Counted from the first letter of the stretch, positions 12,240 to 24,568 are shown. The stretch is 64,000 nt of DNA from Perca fluviatilis (GCF_010015445.1 NC_053132.1:33320501-33384500); one strand, 5' to 3'. Translations and numbers: made by a program. Notes: generated by a model not told the origin, from the sequence alone.

Positions 12240-12521
12240 TCTATGTTCAGTACCAAATGTCCCTGTTATAACCAGTCTCTGTTCAGTACCAAATGTCCCT
12301 ATTATAACCAATCTCTGTTCAGTACCAAATGTCCCTGTTATAACCAATCTCTGTTCAGTACCAAATGTCCCTGTTATAACCAATCTCTGTTCAGTACCAA
12401 ATGTCCCTGTTATAACCAGTCTCTGTTCAGAACCAAATGTCCCTGTTATAACCAGGCTATGTTCAGTACCAAATGTCCCTGTTATAACCAGTCTCTGTTC
12501 AGTACCAAATGTCCCTGTTAG
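12240..12521. repeat. 36-bp minisatellite, about 8 copies
   Basis: Unit CTGTTCAGTACCAAATGTCC plus 16 further bases (ctgttataaccagtct), with single-base variants. The period is 12 codons, so the minus-strand transposase frame remains open across it. Units are contiguous with no spacers. Confidence 0.97.
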
Positions 12522-12835
12522 AGTGAGGTGAAACACAAACGTTTCAGCATAATGTCTCTCCTCTGTTTTCATTACAGTCAGAGCATGTGAATGCAGCGCC
12601 CACTGTTCATCAATATAATGCACTGTAACTCCGAGGTAACTATGGTTACCCAGTGATGTCCAGTGGTCCCCAGTGAGAGCAACACGTTGTAAAGGTGTTG
12701 CTTTTGCGGTCCTCTCCTTTTCATACAACTGGTGTATTCTTCTTGTGATGGTGCGTCTTGAGGGAATCTCATACCTGCCGTCATTTGTTGCGATTCTCAG
12801 AATGTTTCTCAGACCGACGTCCTCCACAACACTAA

Positions 12836-13100
12836 TGGGCCTGCAGTCTGTAGCTCTCCTCTTCACTATGGGCCTGCAGTCTGTAGCTCTCCTCTTCACT
12901 ATGGGCCTGCAGTCTGTAGCTATCCACTTCACTATGGGCCTGCAGTCTGTAGCTATCCACTTCACTATGGGCCTGCAGTCTGTAGCTATCCACTTCACTA
13001 TGGGCCTGCAGTCTGTAGCTATCCACTTCACTATGGGCCTGCAGTCTGTAGCTATCCTCTTCACTATGGGCCTGCAGTCTGTAGCTATCCTCTTCACTAT
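12836..13100. repeat. 33-bp minisatellite, about 8 copies, in frame with transposase
   Basis: Unit GGGCCTGCAGTCTGTAGC followed by 15 bases (tatccacttcactat). Copies differ at two positions (ctc/cca, tct/tat), giving Arg/Trp and Arg/Ile alternatives in the minus-strand 11-residue unit. It arises from the CRPI segment of the hAT transposase. Confidence 0.97.
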
Positions 13101-13395
13101 GGTATTTGTTAGCTTCTCTTGCCTTTGTTAATCTATACTTCTCCCACACGCTGCATCTAGCGTAGTCTGCCGACGCCTCGCGCCACTGTTTGTTTCGTTG
13201 AATGATTTGCTGGTATCAACGGTGTGTATTTCATTTAGGTGATATTTCAGACTGGAAGTACTCTGGTGATAAGAAAATTCAACTTTGCAGTGGTTACAAA
13301 TAACTTTGGTTCTGTCGACTGCGCCGTCTGGAAGAACTTTAAAATGAAAATGGCCATGTAAAAGTTCTGTACCCTTCTCCATGTTTGTAGGAAAA

Positions 13396-13580
13396 AATGA
13401 GAGAGAGAGAGAGAGAGAGAAGACATGCAGCAAATGGCCGCAGGTCGGACTCGAACCCTGAGCCGCTGCGTCGAGGACTGAGCCTCTGCATATGTGAATG
13501 ATGTAATGTACAGTCTAAATGACATAATAAGGGCCCCTGGGTAGCTCACCTGGTAGATCAGACGCCCTAATGATGTACAG
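13396..13580. mobile_element. tRNA-derived SINE fragments
   Basis: On the minus strand GGTTCGAGTCCGACC (13443-13457) is a good RNA polymerase III box B. It is followed by the conserved-looking ggccatttgctgcatgtct and a (CT)n tail (the GA run at 13400-13420 on the plus strand). On the plus strand, tgggtagctcacctggtagatcag (13538-13561) resembles a box A. The two boxes are on opposite strands, so these are two partial SINEs rather than one tRNA gene. An imperfect inverted repeat (gtgaatgatgtaatgtac / gtacatcattcac) brackets the right fragment. Confidence 0.65.
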
Positions 13581-13599
13581 TACATCATTCACACTCTAA

Positions 13600-14407
13600 G
13601 TTTGCGTATTTTGCCAGAGCGAATTACAGAAGAAGCTGTTTCAAATACTTCCTGAGTCACTCCAAGTGAAGCATGATTGGACATTGTTTAGTGAAGAGTT
13701 GTAGACATGTAGACAGACAAATCTACAGTAATCTGTCTCTAAGCTGCCCGCTTAAAGTAAAGTGAAATCTAGTGGTGAAACACAAAATTGATTATGATCC
13801 ATAATATCCATAATATTCATTTACAATACCGTACTTTGAGGAATATCAGCTTTTCTACAAACCCTTCTTTGTGTTGTCTAAACACAAGTAGCTGTAATGA
13901 CTTCCTTAAATACAATTTTAAATTAGAAAAAGTATGATTTAAACCAGGCATTGTCTGATTATAAAACTTTTTGAGATTATGAGATTTGATACACACAAAA
14001 ACCAATGTCTAGATGGCATTTTCATCTGAAAAGAAAGAGCTGAATTCCTTTAAAAAGTATGAGCCACAGTGAGCAGCATCACAGCCTTCCACAACTCTTC
14101 GATTTGTATAAATAAATAAAAGCCAAATCATTTTAAACAACAAAAATGTCAGACATGAATTAAAAATCGGGAATGCTATTAATGTGAGTAACATGACTAA
14201 AGGCTGCGCAAACAGACTTAATCAAAAGCCAGCAATTTTGCTCAAGGTTTATTACTCTGCATGGCTTTAGGCAACGCTGGAATTGTTCTCTTAATATTCT
14301 TTAAAAAAAACTTGCTCAAAAGAAGAAGAAAAAAATCGTACGCATTTATAGTACAACCCAAGTGGAATCATGATATAATTATCATTAAAGAAGGATTACT
14401 GTAAAAC
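13600..14407. other. No gene recognised
   Basis: AT-rich sequence with no protein features or bounded repeat. Confidence 0.5.
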
Positions 14408-14415
14408 ATCTAAGG

Positions 14416-14792
14416 CAGTGGTGTAGTCTAATGTATTGTAGTGGGTATACTGTAATGTATATTGGCCAGAATCTGCCTTTGGAGGAAGGGGGGTCAATAT
14501 CATAGTGGGGGGGTCTAGGTGTCCTTCCCCAGGGAAGTTTTGAGCATCAATGACTTAATTTCCTGTATTCGGATACACTTTTATGCACCAATTTACGGGG
14601 GAAATACCTTTATTTGAAGAATGAGAAGCATGTGAAGAAGAAAAACACAGATGTATATCAATATATCAAAAATATAATGGAAAGTATGTTCTTGAGTGTC
14701 ATTGGGCATTTTTAAGTGGGTAAATGGAAATGCTGGAGCTTTCTTAGAGGGTATACTGGGTATACCTGCGTATCACGTAGACTACACCGCTG
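14416..14792. mobile_element. 377-bp hAT MITE with exact 8-bp target duplication
   Basis: Ends CAGTGGTGTAGTCTA and TAGACTACACCGCTG are inverted repeats differing at one base. atctaagg is repeated at 14408-14415 and 14793-14800. Subterminal ggtatact motifs also occur in both halves. Non-coding. Confidence 0.95.
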
Positions 14793-14800
14793 ATCTAAGG

Positions 14801-16471
14801 CCTCACTTGATGTCACTTTGTCAGTGACCTGTATGAACAGCAACTACTTGGAGTTAGATTCTGAAAAATCTAAGTAAATGTAAAGTATCTTGAAACTGAT
14901 CGTAAATTCAACTTATGTGCTGTCGACTGACCTACAATGACCTAATATGAAATGTAAATGTGAATGAACAAAGTGGTACAATGATCTCCCTAAAATCACC
15001 ACACGGAAGGCTGGAACTTTGCAGCCTTCTTTTCCTAAAAGAAAGGATTAGGATACTGCCCCCAATGTGAATTGTTTTACTTGATGTCAATGTAGAGGAT
15101 GTCCTGGACACACTGGTGACCTGCAATTACTGTATGTGCGAGAACAAATTATTACCAAACAAGCTAAGACAAAGTGAATCAAATATGGAGCTTTAAAATA
15201 AAGGGTACTATGAGATTTTCTGCTGACCCTATGCATCTCAGAGTGCACTCCTGCACAAAAAGTGACTTTCAGTAAATCTCTATAATATACTGTGGGAACA
15301 TGACTTGTGAAAATGAGCTGAACTCGTATGTTCAGCTGACAATTTACAGCCATATTTCCCAAGCTCCCTTTATCATTGGAACAGCTCGATTATCGAGCCA
15401 TTCGGCGTTCTGCACTCTTCCACTGCAGCCGCTTAGTTTCAACATTTGAGGTAATGGCACTGCCAATCGCTAAAAATACAGACAAAGATGATGTCCCATT
15501 TAGAAGATTATCACAAATGGAATGGAAGTGTGGTCTTTGTGATATGCTGATGTCACTGTTGGTATCTGTGTTTTAACCCAATCACATCTCTAATATCAAA
15601 ATAGAATAAGATTTGTGTTAACTGTTCAAATGAAGTGCTGGATGCCGTGTGCCAGAGTCCATTATGTCCACATGGATTTAAAAGAACAAAACAACATGAA
15701 TGCAGTCCTTTTTTTTTTTACATCTTCCAAATAATTTTTTCCCTTAACAAGAGCCCAAGTCCTACTGAAAGCGCTGGCAAAGTGAACGGTGCCAGAGAAT
15801 ACAGAGAATTAAACTGCTGAGGAAAATATTTTGGAAGAGAGAGTGTTTGCTGTGATTTGCAGAACACCTGTTTCTGAACAACTCCGGCCACGCGCTACAA
15901 AACCTCTCTGAATGCGTATTAACGGTTCACGGCTCCGTTAAAGCCCTTGTTCACATGCAAATCCCGCTCTCGCTCCCTTCTGAAAGCCTCCGCCGCAACG
16001 TTGTCTTTACAAACACACACGACAACACACACATTTTCTCCCAGACTTGTCACTGTGTTCAACACCAATGTCTCTCTCTCACTGTCTCCCATCTTTTTCT
16101 CTATCCATCTCTCATTCTTGTGTAGCGGAGGGATTAGACCTCAGGACAAAAAGACTTATCTGTGCTGTCAGTACAACACTCAGACAATACCAACACACAC
16201 ACACTCTCACACGACAGTAGTAAATTCACTTTTAAACCTACAACGACGCTCTCTAAAAACATCTTGTAGGTGCAACACGCTACAGTAGTGATACAATTCA
16301 TCACAGGCTATGATAACAACACTGCTTAAAGAGATTAGGCGGTGTGTGAAATACTGTATTAATTCTACCGAAAAGACGCAGTGGAACCTCAAAATGGTGT
16401 TTTGTATGCATGAGGGGAGCTGGTTTCAAAGGAGAAACTTTTTGAATGGTGTCTGACAATCAGGAAAGTGA
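14801..16471. other. No gene recognised; single-copy-looking DNA
   Basis: No domain-bearing frame and no bounded repeat. The 15360-15840 part has mixed composition without internal repetition and could hold a conserved non-coding element, but this cannot be judged from one sequence. Confidence 0.45.
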
Positions 16472-16477
16472 GTGTGT

Positions 16478-16526
<49 letters not shown>
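16472..16526. repeat. (TG)n microsatellite
   Basis: TG tract with single interruptions. Confidence 0.95.
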
Positions 16527-16529
<3 letters not shown>

Positions 16530-17103
16530 ATGTATGTGTGATAAATTACAGAAGCAGTTATAGGGTATAAGTGTTATAAGTGTAATGTTCTCTAATGAAT
16601 ATGGATGTATATGAGAGAAAGAAAGACGTTAATGGAATATGTCATTCAGAATGAATTGTTATTGTAGAAATTATTGGGTGATGATGATGATGAAACAGTC
16701 AGCAATTAGACTGTGGAGGTTTAGTCTCCATAACTTTTCATTCTGAGCGGACAGCCACATTTTTCCTTTAGGATCAAACTCTGTTAGTTTTTTTTGTTGT
16801 TTTTTTTGCTCTTCTGTTCTTGACATAATCTGTAAATTGTGGAAATGTTGTAAATGTTAGAAAATGTCAGCCACACATGTTCGCATATCAACATACAAGC
16901 CCTTAAAGCCTGTGTATCTCCCTGTGTAAAATAAGAGTCCATGGGGGATCTATATGCAAATGTTTCCACCCTACACGCTAAGATCACTACAGAACCTTAC
17001 AACTGCACATACACAGCATGAACACACACTGCCTGGACATTGTCTTTTGTAAAAAGAATAAAAAAGAATAAAGCCAACTTTCTCCCAGCTCTGCCTCCAC
17101 ACT

Positions 17104-17104
<1 letters not shown>

Positions 17105-17140
<36 letters not shown>
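17105..17140. repeat. (CAG)12 trinucleotide repeat
   Basis: Twelve uninterrupted CAG units. Polyalanine, polycysteine or polyleucine frames through it on the minus strand have no other coding support. Confidence 0.97.
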
Positions 17141-17141
<1 letters not shown>

Positions 17142-17347
17142 GTTTCCTGATGTGTTGCTGCTTGCTGCTGTTGCTCCATGCTGAGAAGCCCCTTTGATGT
17201 AGACACACCCTGCCCAAGTGTCACCCACTAAATCCTTATTGTGAGAGTAAATCCCGAAAAAAGCCACAGATATCCTACCCTTGACACTTCCCTTCAGAGC
17301 CTGGCGGCCTCCAACATACATTCCTTGATCCTCCAGGAAGACATATT

Positions 17348-17349
<2 letters not shown>

Positions 17350-17429
<80 letters not shown>
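17350..17429. repeat. (CA)n microsatellite, 40 units
   Basis: Uninterrupted CA tract of 80 bases. Confidence 0.97.
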
Positions 17430-17432
<3 letters not shown>

Positions 17433-18570
17433 GCAGATACTCATGGAAGTCATTGGTGCATTTGCCTCATACTTGCTCTGTATTTGATATACAGATTTGA
17501 CAAACGTTCACACTGCTTGCAACTGGAAACACATTTTTAAAAGGAATGTGCTTTTATTTTATGTGAAGTGACATTCTCACACAGGAGAAAGTGGTTTACA
17601 CATTAAAAATGTATACATTATAATGACAGAAAAGCTCAAACAAATGAATTGATATTAATTATATAATTATTATTATTATAATTATATAATCCGGGCAACT
17701 GCGATTGTTATGAAAAGATAACAATCACTGGTTGTAAATGTGACAAGAGATCCCACGTTGGTACATGGCGTTCTAAAACAATTTTCACAATGCTGCGGTG
17801 GCATTTAAGTGCGCCTGATTTTGACTTTGTGGCGTCTGACGAAGGGAAACAGAGCTGACAAAGCCACAGAGAAGCCACAGAAAGAAAGTGGCTTTCCAGA
17901 AATAATTACTTTGAGTGAGGAAGGGGGAAAAAAGAAGGCATGGCAGCAGTTATCATAATCCCTCTTTTTAAGAGGTTATCATAATCCCTCTTTTTAGTTC
18001 TCTCCTCGCCACCCCCCTTACCTCTTTTCTCTGCTGTCCTCAGCATCAACACTGCACTTTACAATGCACCTCTGATATATTCTCCAGTCCTCCCTTCTAA
18101 CACTATTTGAGAGAAGTGGAAACACTAAAATGAACTAATCTTATCTTACTATGGAGAGAGTAGCTGATTTCAGCCTTTCTTCATCTTTTTGTGGTTGTGA
18201 ATGGGGGGGGGAGTGCTGGGAAATATCACTCAAGAAGCGTGGCATTGTTTTTAGTTCAGAATATAAATCAGACTTGCATGTGGAAAAAAAAATTACAAAT
18301 AAAATATTACTAAGGGAAAAGTAAGGCGAAGAGCAGATGGACAAAAAAGTAAAACACACCACACTGCGGTGTGTCTGTTCATCTGCAGCTCATTTAGTGT
18401 GAAAAGTCTACATACATCTGGTGAAAAAACCTTATGCATGCCAGCAATCCACATAGTATGATGTATGTAATGTAGTTCCAATCAAAATTCAATACGTTTC
18501 CCACACAAAATTAAGAATTGCCTTTGGGAAAGTGTAACCACAACCAGAAACACTCAAGTTGCAACAACAA
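17430..18570. other. No gene recognised
   Basis: Contains an AT palindrome (tatataattattattattataattatata, around 17657-17688) and a tandem pair of about 25 bp near 17955-17997 (ttatcataatccctcttttta). Otherwise unremarkable. Confidence 0.5.
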
Positions 18571-18600
18571 AAACACACACACACACACACACATACACAC
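18571..18600. repeat. (CA)n microsatellite
   Basis: Short CA tract ending catacacac. Confidence 0.9.
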
Positions 18601-19228
18601 GATACATTAAAGAGAAATACAATGATAAAGACATTTGCATTACAAGCGTATTACAATCGGTGTTCAGGCGCAGATTTTGTAAGCGCTCATGCACTCATTT
18701 CTTTTGTATTTCTATGTATGAGTCAGTTCCATACCCACCTTTAGATGTCTACACTTTTATACATCTATGAATGCGTGTACACACATACACACGGCACTCT
18801 CTGCAGCTTCACACTGAGGAATACAATGTGACTCCAGCCAACAATTTGAAAGTGATCATGTGCATCTCCCATGCATTTCTACTGTATTCCTGCTGTAAAC
18901 TCTGTACAGCGTCCACCTGTCTACTGTATATCACACAACCCAGTTCAGATAGTTAGGAAACAGCTCCCACAATAGTGAGTGAATGGAGAAAAGCATGTAT
19001 ATACAGTACAGTACTCACGGTGGTGAGGAGTGTTGCTTTCTTTCAGTCTGCTCAGTCCTGCCTCTGGATGTCTCTCTCTCTCCCTTTCTATCTGGTTATC
19101 TGTCTCTCTCTCTCTTCGTTTTTACTGCTATCGCTGCTCTGGATGCACACACACACTCTTCACCGCTAACACACACTCTACTCTGTTATACCGCTCTGCC
19201 GAACGAACTGCTCTGAGCAAGAGATTGA

Positions 19229-19232
<4 letters not shown>
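18601..19232. other. No gene; C/T-rich patches
   Basis: ctctctctctc patches at 19070-19110 produce Ser/Leu-rich frames. No gene features. Confidence 0.5.

Positions 19233-19268
<36 letters not shown>
19233..19268. repeat. (GA)n microsatellite
   Basis: About 18 GA units. Confidence 0.95.
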
Positions 19269-19272
<4 letters not shown>

Positions 19273-19333
19273 GTGAAAAAGAGAGATAGAGGAGGAGCAC
19301 AGAGCATTAGAGAGAGAAGGAAACCAAGCTATA

Positions 19334-19336
<3 letters not shown>

Positions 19337-19392
<56 letters not shown>
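19337..19392. repeat. (GT)n microsatellite left of duplicated segment B
   Basis: About 28 GT units, ending two bases before the duplicated segment. Confidence 0.97.
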
Positions 19393-19393
<1 letters not shown>

Positions 19394-19394
19394 T

Positions 19395-19685
19395 CATTGT
19401 TTTACAGTATGGTAGAGCTGGTTTATGGTGCAAGCCAGCGAGTGAGCAAAAACACACATAAACACTGCACTCTACATGTATATACATGCCATAGTGTAAA
19501 TTGGTGTGGATGCATCCATAAATGCCTATACAAACACTAAGCGGAGTATGTGTGGTAAAGAGAGAAGAAGAGAGTCACACACACTTATGTCACTGAACAC
19601 ATCACAAAGCAAGCAGGGGCTTATGATCGAAATAAAGAGAAAGATGAGGAACAGGACAGAGAGATAAGGCAAAGACCTCTGCTGC

Positions 19686-19688
<3 letters not shown>
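19395..19688 (+). repeat. Duplicated 0.29-kb segment, copy B
   Basis: Nearly identical to 1897-2180 in the same orientation, 17.5 kb away. Unlike copy A it lies between two dinucleotide tracts, (GT)n on the left and (TG)n on the right. Confidence 0.9.

Positions 19689-19735
<47 letters not shown>
19689..19735. repeat. (TG)n microsatellite right of segment B
   Basis: TG tract continuing directly from ctgctgccag, as in copy A. Confidence 0.97.
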
Positions 19736-19736
<1 letters not shown>

Positions 19737-20723
19737 TGTCTTTTAGTGAGACTTAACTCCGCACACCATGACAGGTACTGAAATTCTGAGAAAACAAGCC
19801 TTCCTGCCTCACTTCTCTGATCTCCATCACCTCATCCTGACACATTCTATCCTTCCACATCTTTGCATACCAAAATATATACCTTATATAAGGCTTTAAT
19901 TTGAACATGTAAAAATTATACCATAAAGGCTAAAAGTCCAAAAAAGAAAAAAAAAACAATATTAACTTAACATGTCTGAAAAGGAATAGGAAAAAGCGCA
20001 GTACTTATTTAATCCTACCCCTTCTCCTCTACTCATTAATAAATCATAATTGCTTCATATTTATATATCTTATCATAACACATTCTTTGCAATTTGCTAC
20101 ATATACAGTATGTATATGTATGTACCCACACACCAAAAAAAGAAAACATTAAAAATATTTACAATGGGACCATTGAAAATAAATAATGTAAATAAACAAA
20201 TAATCTGTGAGAACACCTGGTCAAAGCCCTTCCTCTTCCCTGTACCTGTGAAAAACATTTTGTACCGCTTTTTGAGCTGGGTTTTTTTTTGCTTTTTGAG
20301 CACATATAGAAATACAAACTTGTTAATGTTGTACGGACACAAAGATGTTTAAGGTAGAATTCCCCACTGAAATTATACCCCCCCCCCCATCTCTATTACA
20401 AAATCATTTTTTTAATATTGCCAGGGAGTAGGTTGCTTATTTCTTTATGCAATATTTGTGCTGTTCAAAAATGAACCAGATCAGTGATTTTTAATGTTTT
20501 TGAATAAAATAGTGAATTTCTGTGGTCTAACTGGTGGTCTCTTTTTTTGCAATAAAGATAGTGATGATAGTGTACATTTATAAGTATTGCCCCAAACCTC
20601 TGCACAGTAATTTAAATATGGTCATACCAGTGACAGTAAAGAAGGAGTAATTTTTGGTCCTGAACGTTTTTTGCCTTTTGACTCTTGTACTGAAATGCTT
20701 CTTGAAAGTTTATTGTGTATATG
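19737..20723. other. No gene recognised
   Basis: AT-rich, with a C run at 20379-20389. Small frames at 20050-20352 lack any recognisable feature. Confidence 0.5.
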
Positions 20724-21357
20724 TTAAAGGTCCCATGACATGGTGCTCTTTGGATGCTTTTATATAGGCCTTAGTGGTCCCCTAATACTGTATCTGAAGT
20801 CTCTTTTATATAGACCTTAGTGGTCCCCTAATACTGTATCTGAAGTCTCTTTTATATAGGCCCTAATACTGTATCTGAAGTCTCTTTTATATAGGCCTTA
20901 GTGGTCCCCTAATACTGTATCTGAAGCCTTGGTGCAGAATTACAGCCACTAGATCCAGTCCCACAATGAGCTTTCCTTAGGATGTACCATTTCTGTGTCT
21001 GTAGCTATTGAGGAGGAGGAGGGGAGCAAAGTGGAGGGTGGGGGTGTGGCCTTGACCAACTGCCACTTTGCTCGTTTGAAAGCCATGATGTCTCTCTCTC
21101 TCATGGGTGGGCCAAATTCTCTGGGCGGGCAAAGCAGAGAAAGGGGAGGTAACCTTGCTCCTTATGACCTCATAAGGAGAAGTCAATTCCACGCCCATCT
21201 GAGCTTTCATTTTCTCAAAGGCAGAGCAGGATACCCAGGGCTCGGTTTACACCTATCACCATTTCTAGCCACTGGGGGGCCATAGGCAGGCTGGGGGAAC
21301 GCATATTAATGTTAAAAAACCTCATAAAGTGACATTTTCATGCCATGGGACCTTTAA
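20724..21357. mobile_element. 634-bp TTAA-flanked non-autonomous DNA element
   Basis: Begins TTAAAGGTCCCATGACATGG and ends TGCCATGGGACCTTTAA, inverted repeats of about 18 bp differing at one base, with TTAA at both outer limits (20724-20727 and 21354-21357). A TTAA target site is typical of piggyBac and Kolobok elements. The left part holds about four copies of a 46-bp unit (tatataggccttagtggtcc...). The body lacks a transposase. A second copy in opposite orientation is at 54205-56573. Confidence 0.9.
20757..20930. repeat. 46-bp tandem unit inside the TTAA element
   Basis: Unit cttttatataggccttagtggtcccctaatactgtatctgaagtct (46 bp), with one copy internally shortened. The same unit is expanded on both sides of the L2 insertion at 54.8-56.5 kb. 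Confidence 0.9.
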
Positions 21358-21600
21358 TGTAGAGTTTTCTCCAGTTTTTTTTCCTGTCATTTTATCAGTG
21401 TTACAGTCCTGTGTCTTTGAGTCAGGTCATTTACAGCTTCTGCTGTTTCCCAGCACATTAATTGAAGGTAAAATTAGCAATTACACTACTACACTAATGC
21501 AGCTACACTGGTCCAATTTAGAGATGATTGGCTGCACTGCTTTATAAGGAAAATTAGGCAATGATGAGGTGGCTATTGCACCAAGAATTAGCTGAAATAT

Positions 21601-21644
<44 letters not shown>

Positions 21645-22330
21645 CACCTGTGACATTCACACTGTGCTGGCTTTTAAAATGATCATTGTTAATTTTTCTA
21701 AGATAATACATAACATTGAACTGCTCAACTCTCACCTCACTTTGTGAACAGCCTGATCCAGCCCCTTGGTTGCCCATGCACTGCCCAGATTTGTCGAGGG
21801 ATTCATACATCTGGAGCTGCCATCATCAACAAACGACAGAAACAACCGAGCCAATCATCACCTTTACAGGAAGGGCAATGACTGGTGTCAGCATCAAGGT
21901 GTGTCACACACATAAGAACTCATATGAAAAAAAATTACAGATGACCATTATTTTATGATTACATCATATTCATGTGATTTTTCTGTAAGGGTTGGTTGTG
22001 TAAAAATTGAGGTAAAAATATCCAAAAAATGAGCTACACGCATCAAAAGAATGAGAAGAAATAAGGGCGATTATGTCATTAAAAAAATGTCAAGTTATAG
22101 TGCTGCAGAGATATCAACCTGAATTAGCATGCTAAATTACTAGCCACGGCCTGACAGGTGTCATAATACCAGTTTCGGCCATGGGAGGCGGTACGCGGAC
22201 AACATAACCACCAGCCAAACTGCAATACACGAATAACTCGCACGGCTTGTGGGCGTACTTGAACCTGATGTCAATCGTGTGGAAAGTACAGCACTCTACT
22301 ACATTTCAGTTCAGGGAAGAGAGCGGAAGA
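21358..22330. other. No gene; (TG)n at 21602-21643; upstream of transposase
   Basis: Contains one TG microsatellite. The 200 bp before 22331 has moderate CG content and would hold the promoter of the transposase gene. I could not find a TATA box or the 5' terminus of the element. Confidence 0.45.
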
Positions 22331-23934
22331 ATGGCTGAAGCCCTTGGCAAGAGACCCCTACCACCACCACAACCACCCGCTGCAGGGAAAAAAACGCGCT
22401 CGGAATCACAAATAAAATCAGATAAGAAAAGGAGCCGAACCGAGTAAATATTGGCACTGCTTTCCATCGCTGGAGACAACTGATGGACATGAAAGAAATG
22501 AGGTTCGACTCTGAACTTGCAACATTTCTTTTGGATTGGTAAGTAAGATGCTGTTAGTATTTCGCTAGAAGTTTGTTTTATATGTTTGTGTAGTTTTTTC
22601 GGGAAGTTATAACATAGAAATCTATCGAAGGCTGTTCGATAAACGTGCTAATGTTAGCGATGGCTAACCGTAGCTGTTAGCGTTTGATAGTTAGCTCTAC
22701 CCACAGATCCGATCCGGTTTTCACCTGTTATCTACCAGAGCCCGTCTCTACCAAGCTGATGCTAAAATGTAACATTACCTAAGAAGTGTGAAATGTCTTC
22801 GATGATAATGAACCCCAAATGGACGCACGAAACGTAACGGAAAACATTGCAAGGTGTAATGAGACTTGAGACAATGTTTTTGGTGACTAATGATAACTTA
22901 GCTAAAAGAGGTATTGCTAATGAAAATCAAATTTGATATATGCTGCTAAATTAGCATCAGGCGGGCAGCATACGTAACACTCTAAATAGATGTTGGCCCT
23001 AGTTTCACTTGTATATGTGCAGCTAAGAATACTTCATAATTTTTAACTAAATTACAACTACAACAGTGTTGACGATGTTATGTAAAGTGATGGTGAAGTT
23101 ATGCATTGGCGATCGACTGGCCAGCTGATTTTGGGATCTGAGACTAGTTCCGGCATTAGGCATAACATTTGTACCTGCAGTGTTGAACTGTGTAATTTTT
23201 TTTTTAGGTATGAAGGACCACTGTCATCCACTCCCATGAAAAAACGGCCAGTACTGACAGATCTCACTCTAACGAGCATCGGGTCAAGTGATTCTGATAA
23301 GTGAGTGTGCCTGGCTTGTTTCAGGTCCTACTTTGCCCATGTTTCCTCACAGGCATGTTTTACTGTGAACTACATGTCATTATCATGACTAATTGAAAAG
23401 TTCACATTTCTGCCACAGACTGTAATGTCACATTACCTTTTTATTCTTAGGTCCACTCATTTTTTTGTGTTCAACATGTTACAGAGACAAGCATACCTCA
23501 GAAAAGGCCAGCAAGGGCTCGGCAGGTGTGGAAGAATTGGCCAGGCTTGAGTGCAGGTAGGTCATAATGTGCACTGTGATTGCAGGTTCTTCTAAGAGCT
23601 TTTCAGTGTTACTTCTTTCTGATTTTGTGTTAATTTAATATTCTATGTTATATAATGCTGTTTCTAAGCCTTGGTGAAATGATCATTGGTGCAGAGGAAC
23701 ATCTGGATGAACAAGCCATCAATGACTTGAGGAATAGCACGTGAGTATTTTGATCAGCGGAGTTGATGTTGTCACTGAAGAATGTTATCTCAGTGTATAT
23801 TATGTTATTGACTGTTTTGTCTCATCAGGATTGACTGGGCAGTTAACCCTCCACCTGTAAAGGCATCAGATACTGATGATGAGGAGCTTGACAGCTCTGA
23901 TGAAGAGTACATCCCTCCACTTTCTCTTCGTTAA
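22331..23934 (+). pseudogene. Transposase gene, 5' part (exons 1-5), one frameshift
   Basis: ATG at 22331 opens a Pro/Lys/Arg-rich start (MAEALGKRPLPPPQPP, then KSDKKRSRT). A one-base deletion near 22437-22440 shifts the frame. The other frame continues as VNIGTAFHRWRQLMDMKEMR and SELATFLLDW, a conserved-looking helix pair. Exons read 22331-22538, 23208-23300, 23485-23556, 23669-23740 and 23829-23934, each with GT/AG borders and compatible phases. They add YEGPLSSTPMKKRP, the acidic SDTDDEELDSSDEEYIP and a TAA at 23932-23934. The next exon (24569) may have been spliced from just before this stop, but the phase does not fit, so it remains open whether this is a separate small protein or the N-terminus of the transposase. 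An N-terminal DNA-binding or regulatory role is inference only. Confidence 0.65.
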
Positions 23935-24568
23935 GTTTCCTAATGTCTCTTGTACTGCAACTTAATACTACCATCAAGTCACAAATGTATAGCTCCACAA
24001 TTCTTGGCTCACCATCTCAGCTACACTCTGGTATTCTGTTCACCTTATTCTGACACAAGCATTTTATTTTTTTTACCTTCCGTGTATTTGTATAAACTTC
24101 CGTTATGACACTTGCCTTCATACACATCCATTCTATTTTCATGAAATGTGATGGCAAAACTCCTCACACTAACCATCGAAACACAGGTTTTACTGCTGAA
24201 AACAGCCTGGTTGTTCGGGTGACCTACTCTACAAGCCTGTTTGATTATGGAGGCACAACTTTATAAAAAGACAACTTAAATCAGACAGTTGAAACGACAA
24301 CCATCACTAATTCATTCCAGTGCATTGTCCAATTGGATGTTCCGAGACAAAGTGTCATGTCAGCCCCCATGTTTGCATGCGGAATAAGGTGAATAGGTGA
24401 AATTTTTCATGCGTCAGCTATGATGTTGATACAAGGACTCACATGCCAGTTCTTCTCTCCACAACTTTGCGAGACAGAGTAGCTGCTTCAGACACTGCCT
24501 TGCAATGAAAATGTTTGTTCACATGTTTTTGGTAACATATCTATGTTTGTACTGTTTGACTGAAACAG

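Larger units (their letters stand above)
12234..13433 (-). pseudogene. BED-finger hAT transposase (ZBED-like), N-terminal half with two tandem expansions
   Basis: Read on the minus strand in one frame. A BED-type zinc finger lies at the start (VICNHCKVEF...SSLKYHLNEIH, Cys-Cys-His-His, ATG at 13382-13380), then a linker, one TAA stop (13130-13128), and then still in the same frame the hAT transposase N-terminal region: SVVEDVGLRNILRIA, YEIPSRRTITRRIHQLYE, VALTGDHWTSLGNHSYLGVT and ALTVMKTEERHYAE. The 11-codon segment IATDCRPIVK(R/W), which corresponds to the single CRPIS motif of the family, is present about eight times (12836-13100). After HYAETFVFHLT the frame runs into eight copies of a 12-codon unit (TGTFGTEQRLVI) and the rest of the transposase, including the catalytic core remainder and dimerisation region, is missing. 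Non-functional as a transposase. Confidence 0.85.

Noticed and set aside
12240..13100. CRISPR-like arrays of 36-bp and 33-bp repeats
   Set aside because: Units are directly contiguous with no spacers, lie in a eukaryotic transposase frame and have no cas genes nearby. They are minisatellites.
13443..13561. Functional tRNA gene
   Set aside because: Box A and box B are on opposite strands and no cloverleaf can be drawn; these are SINE pieces.
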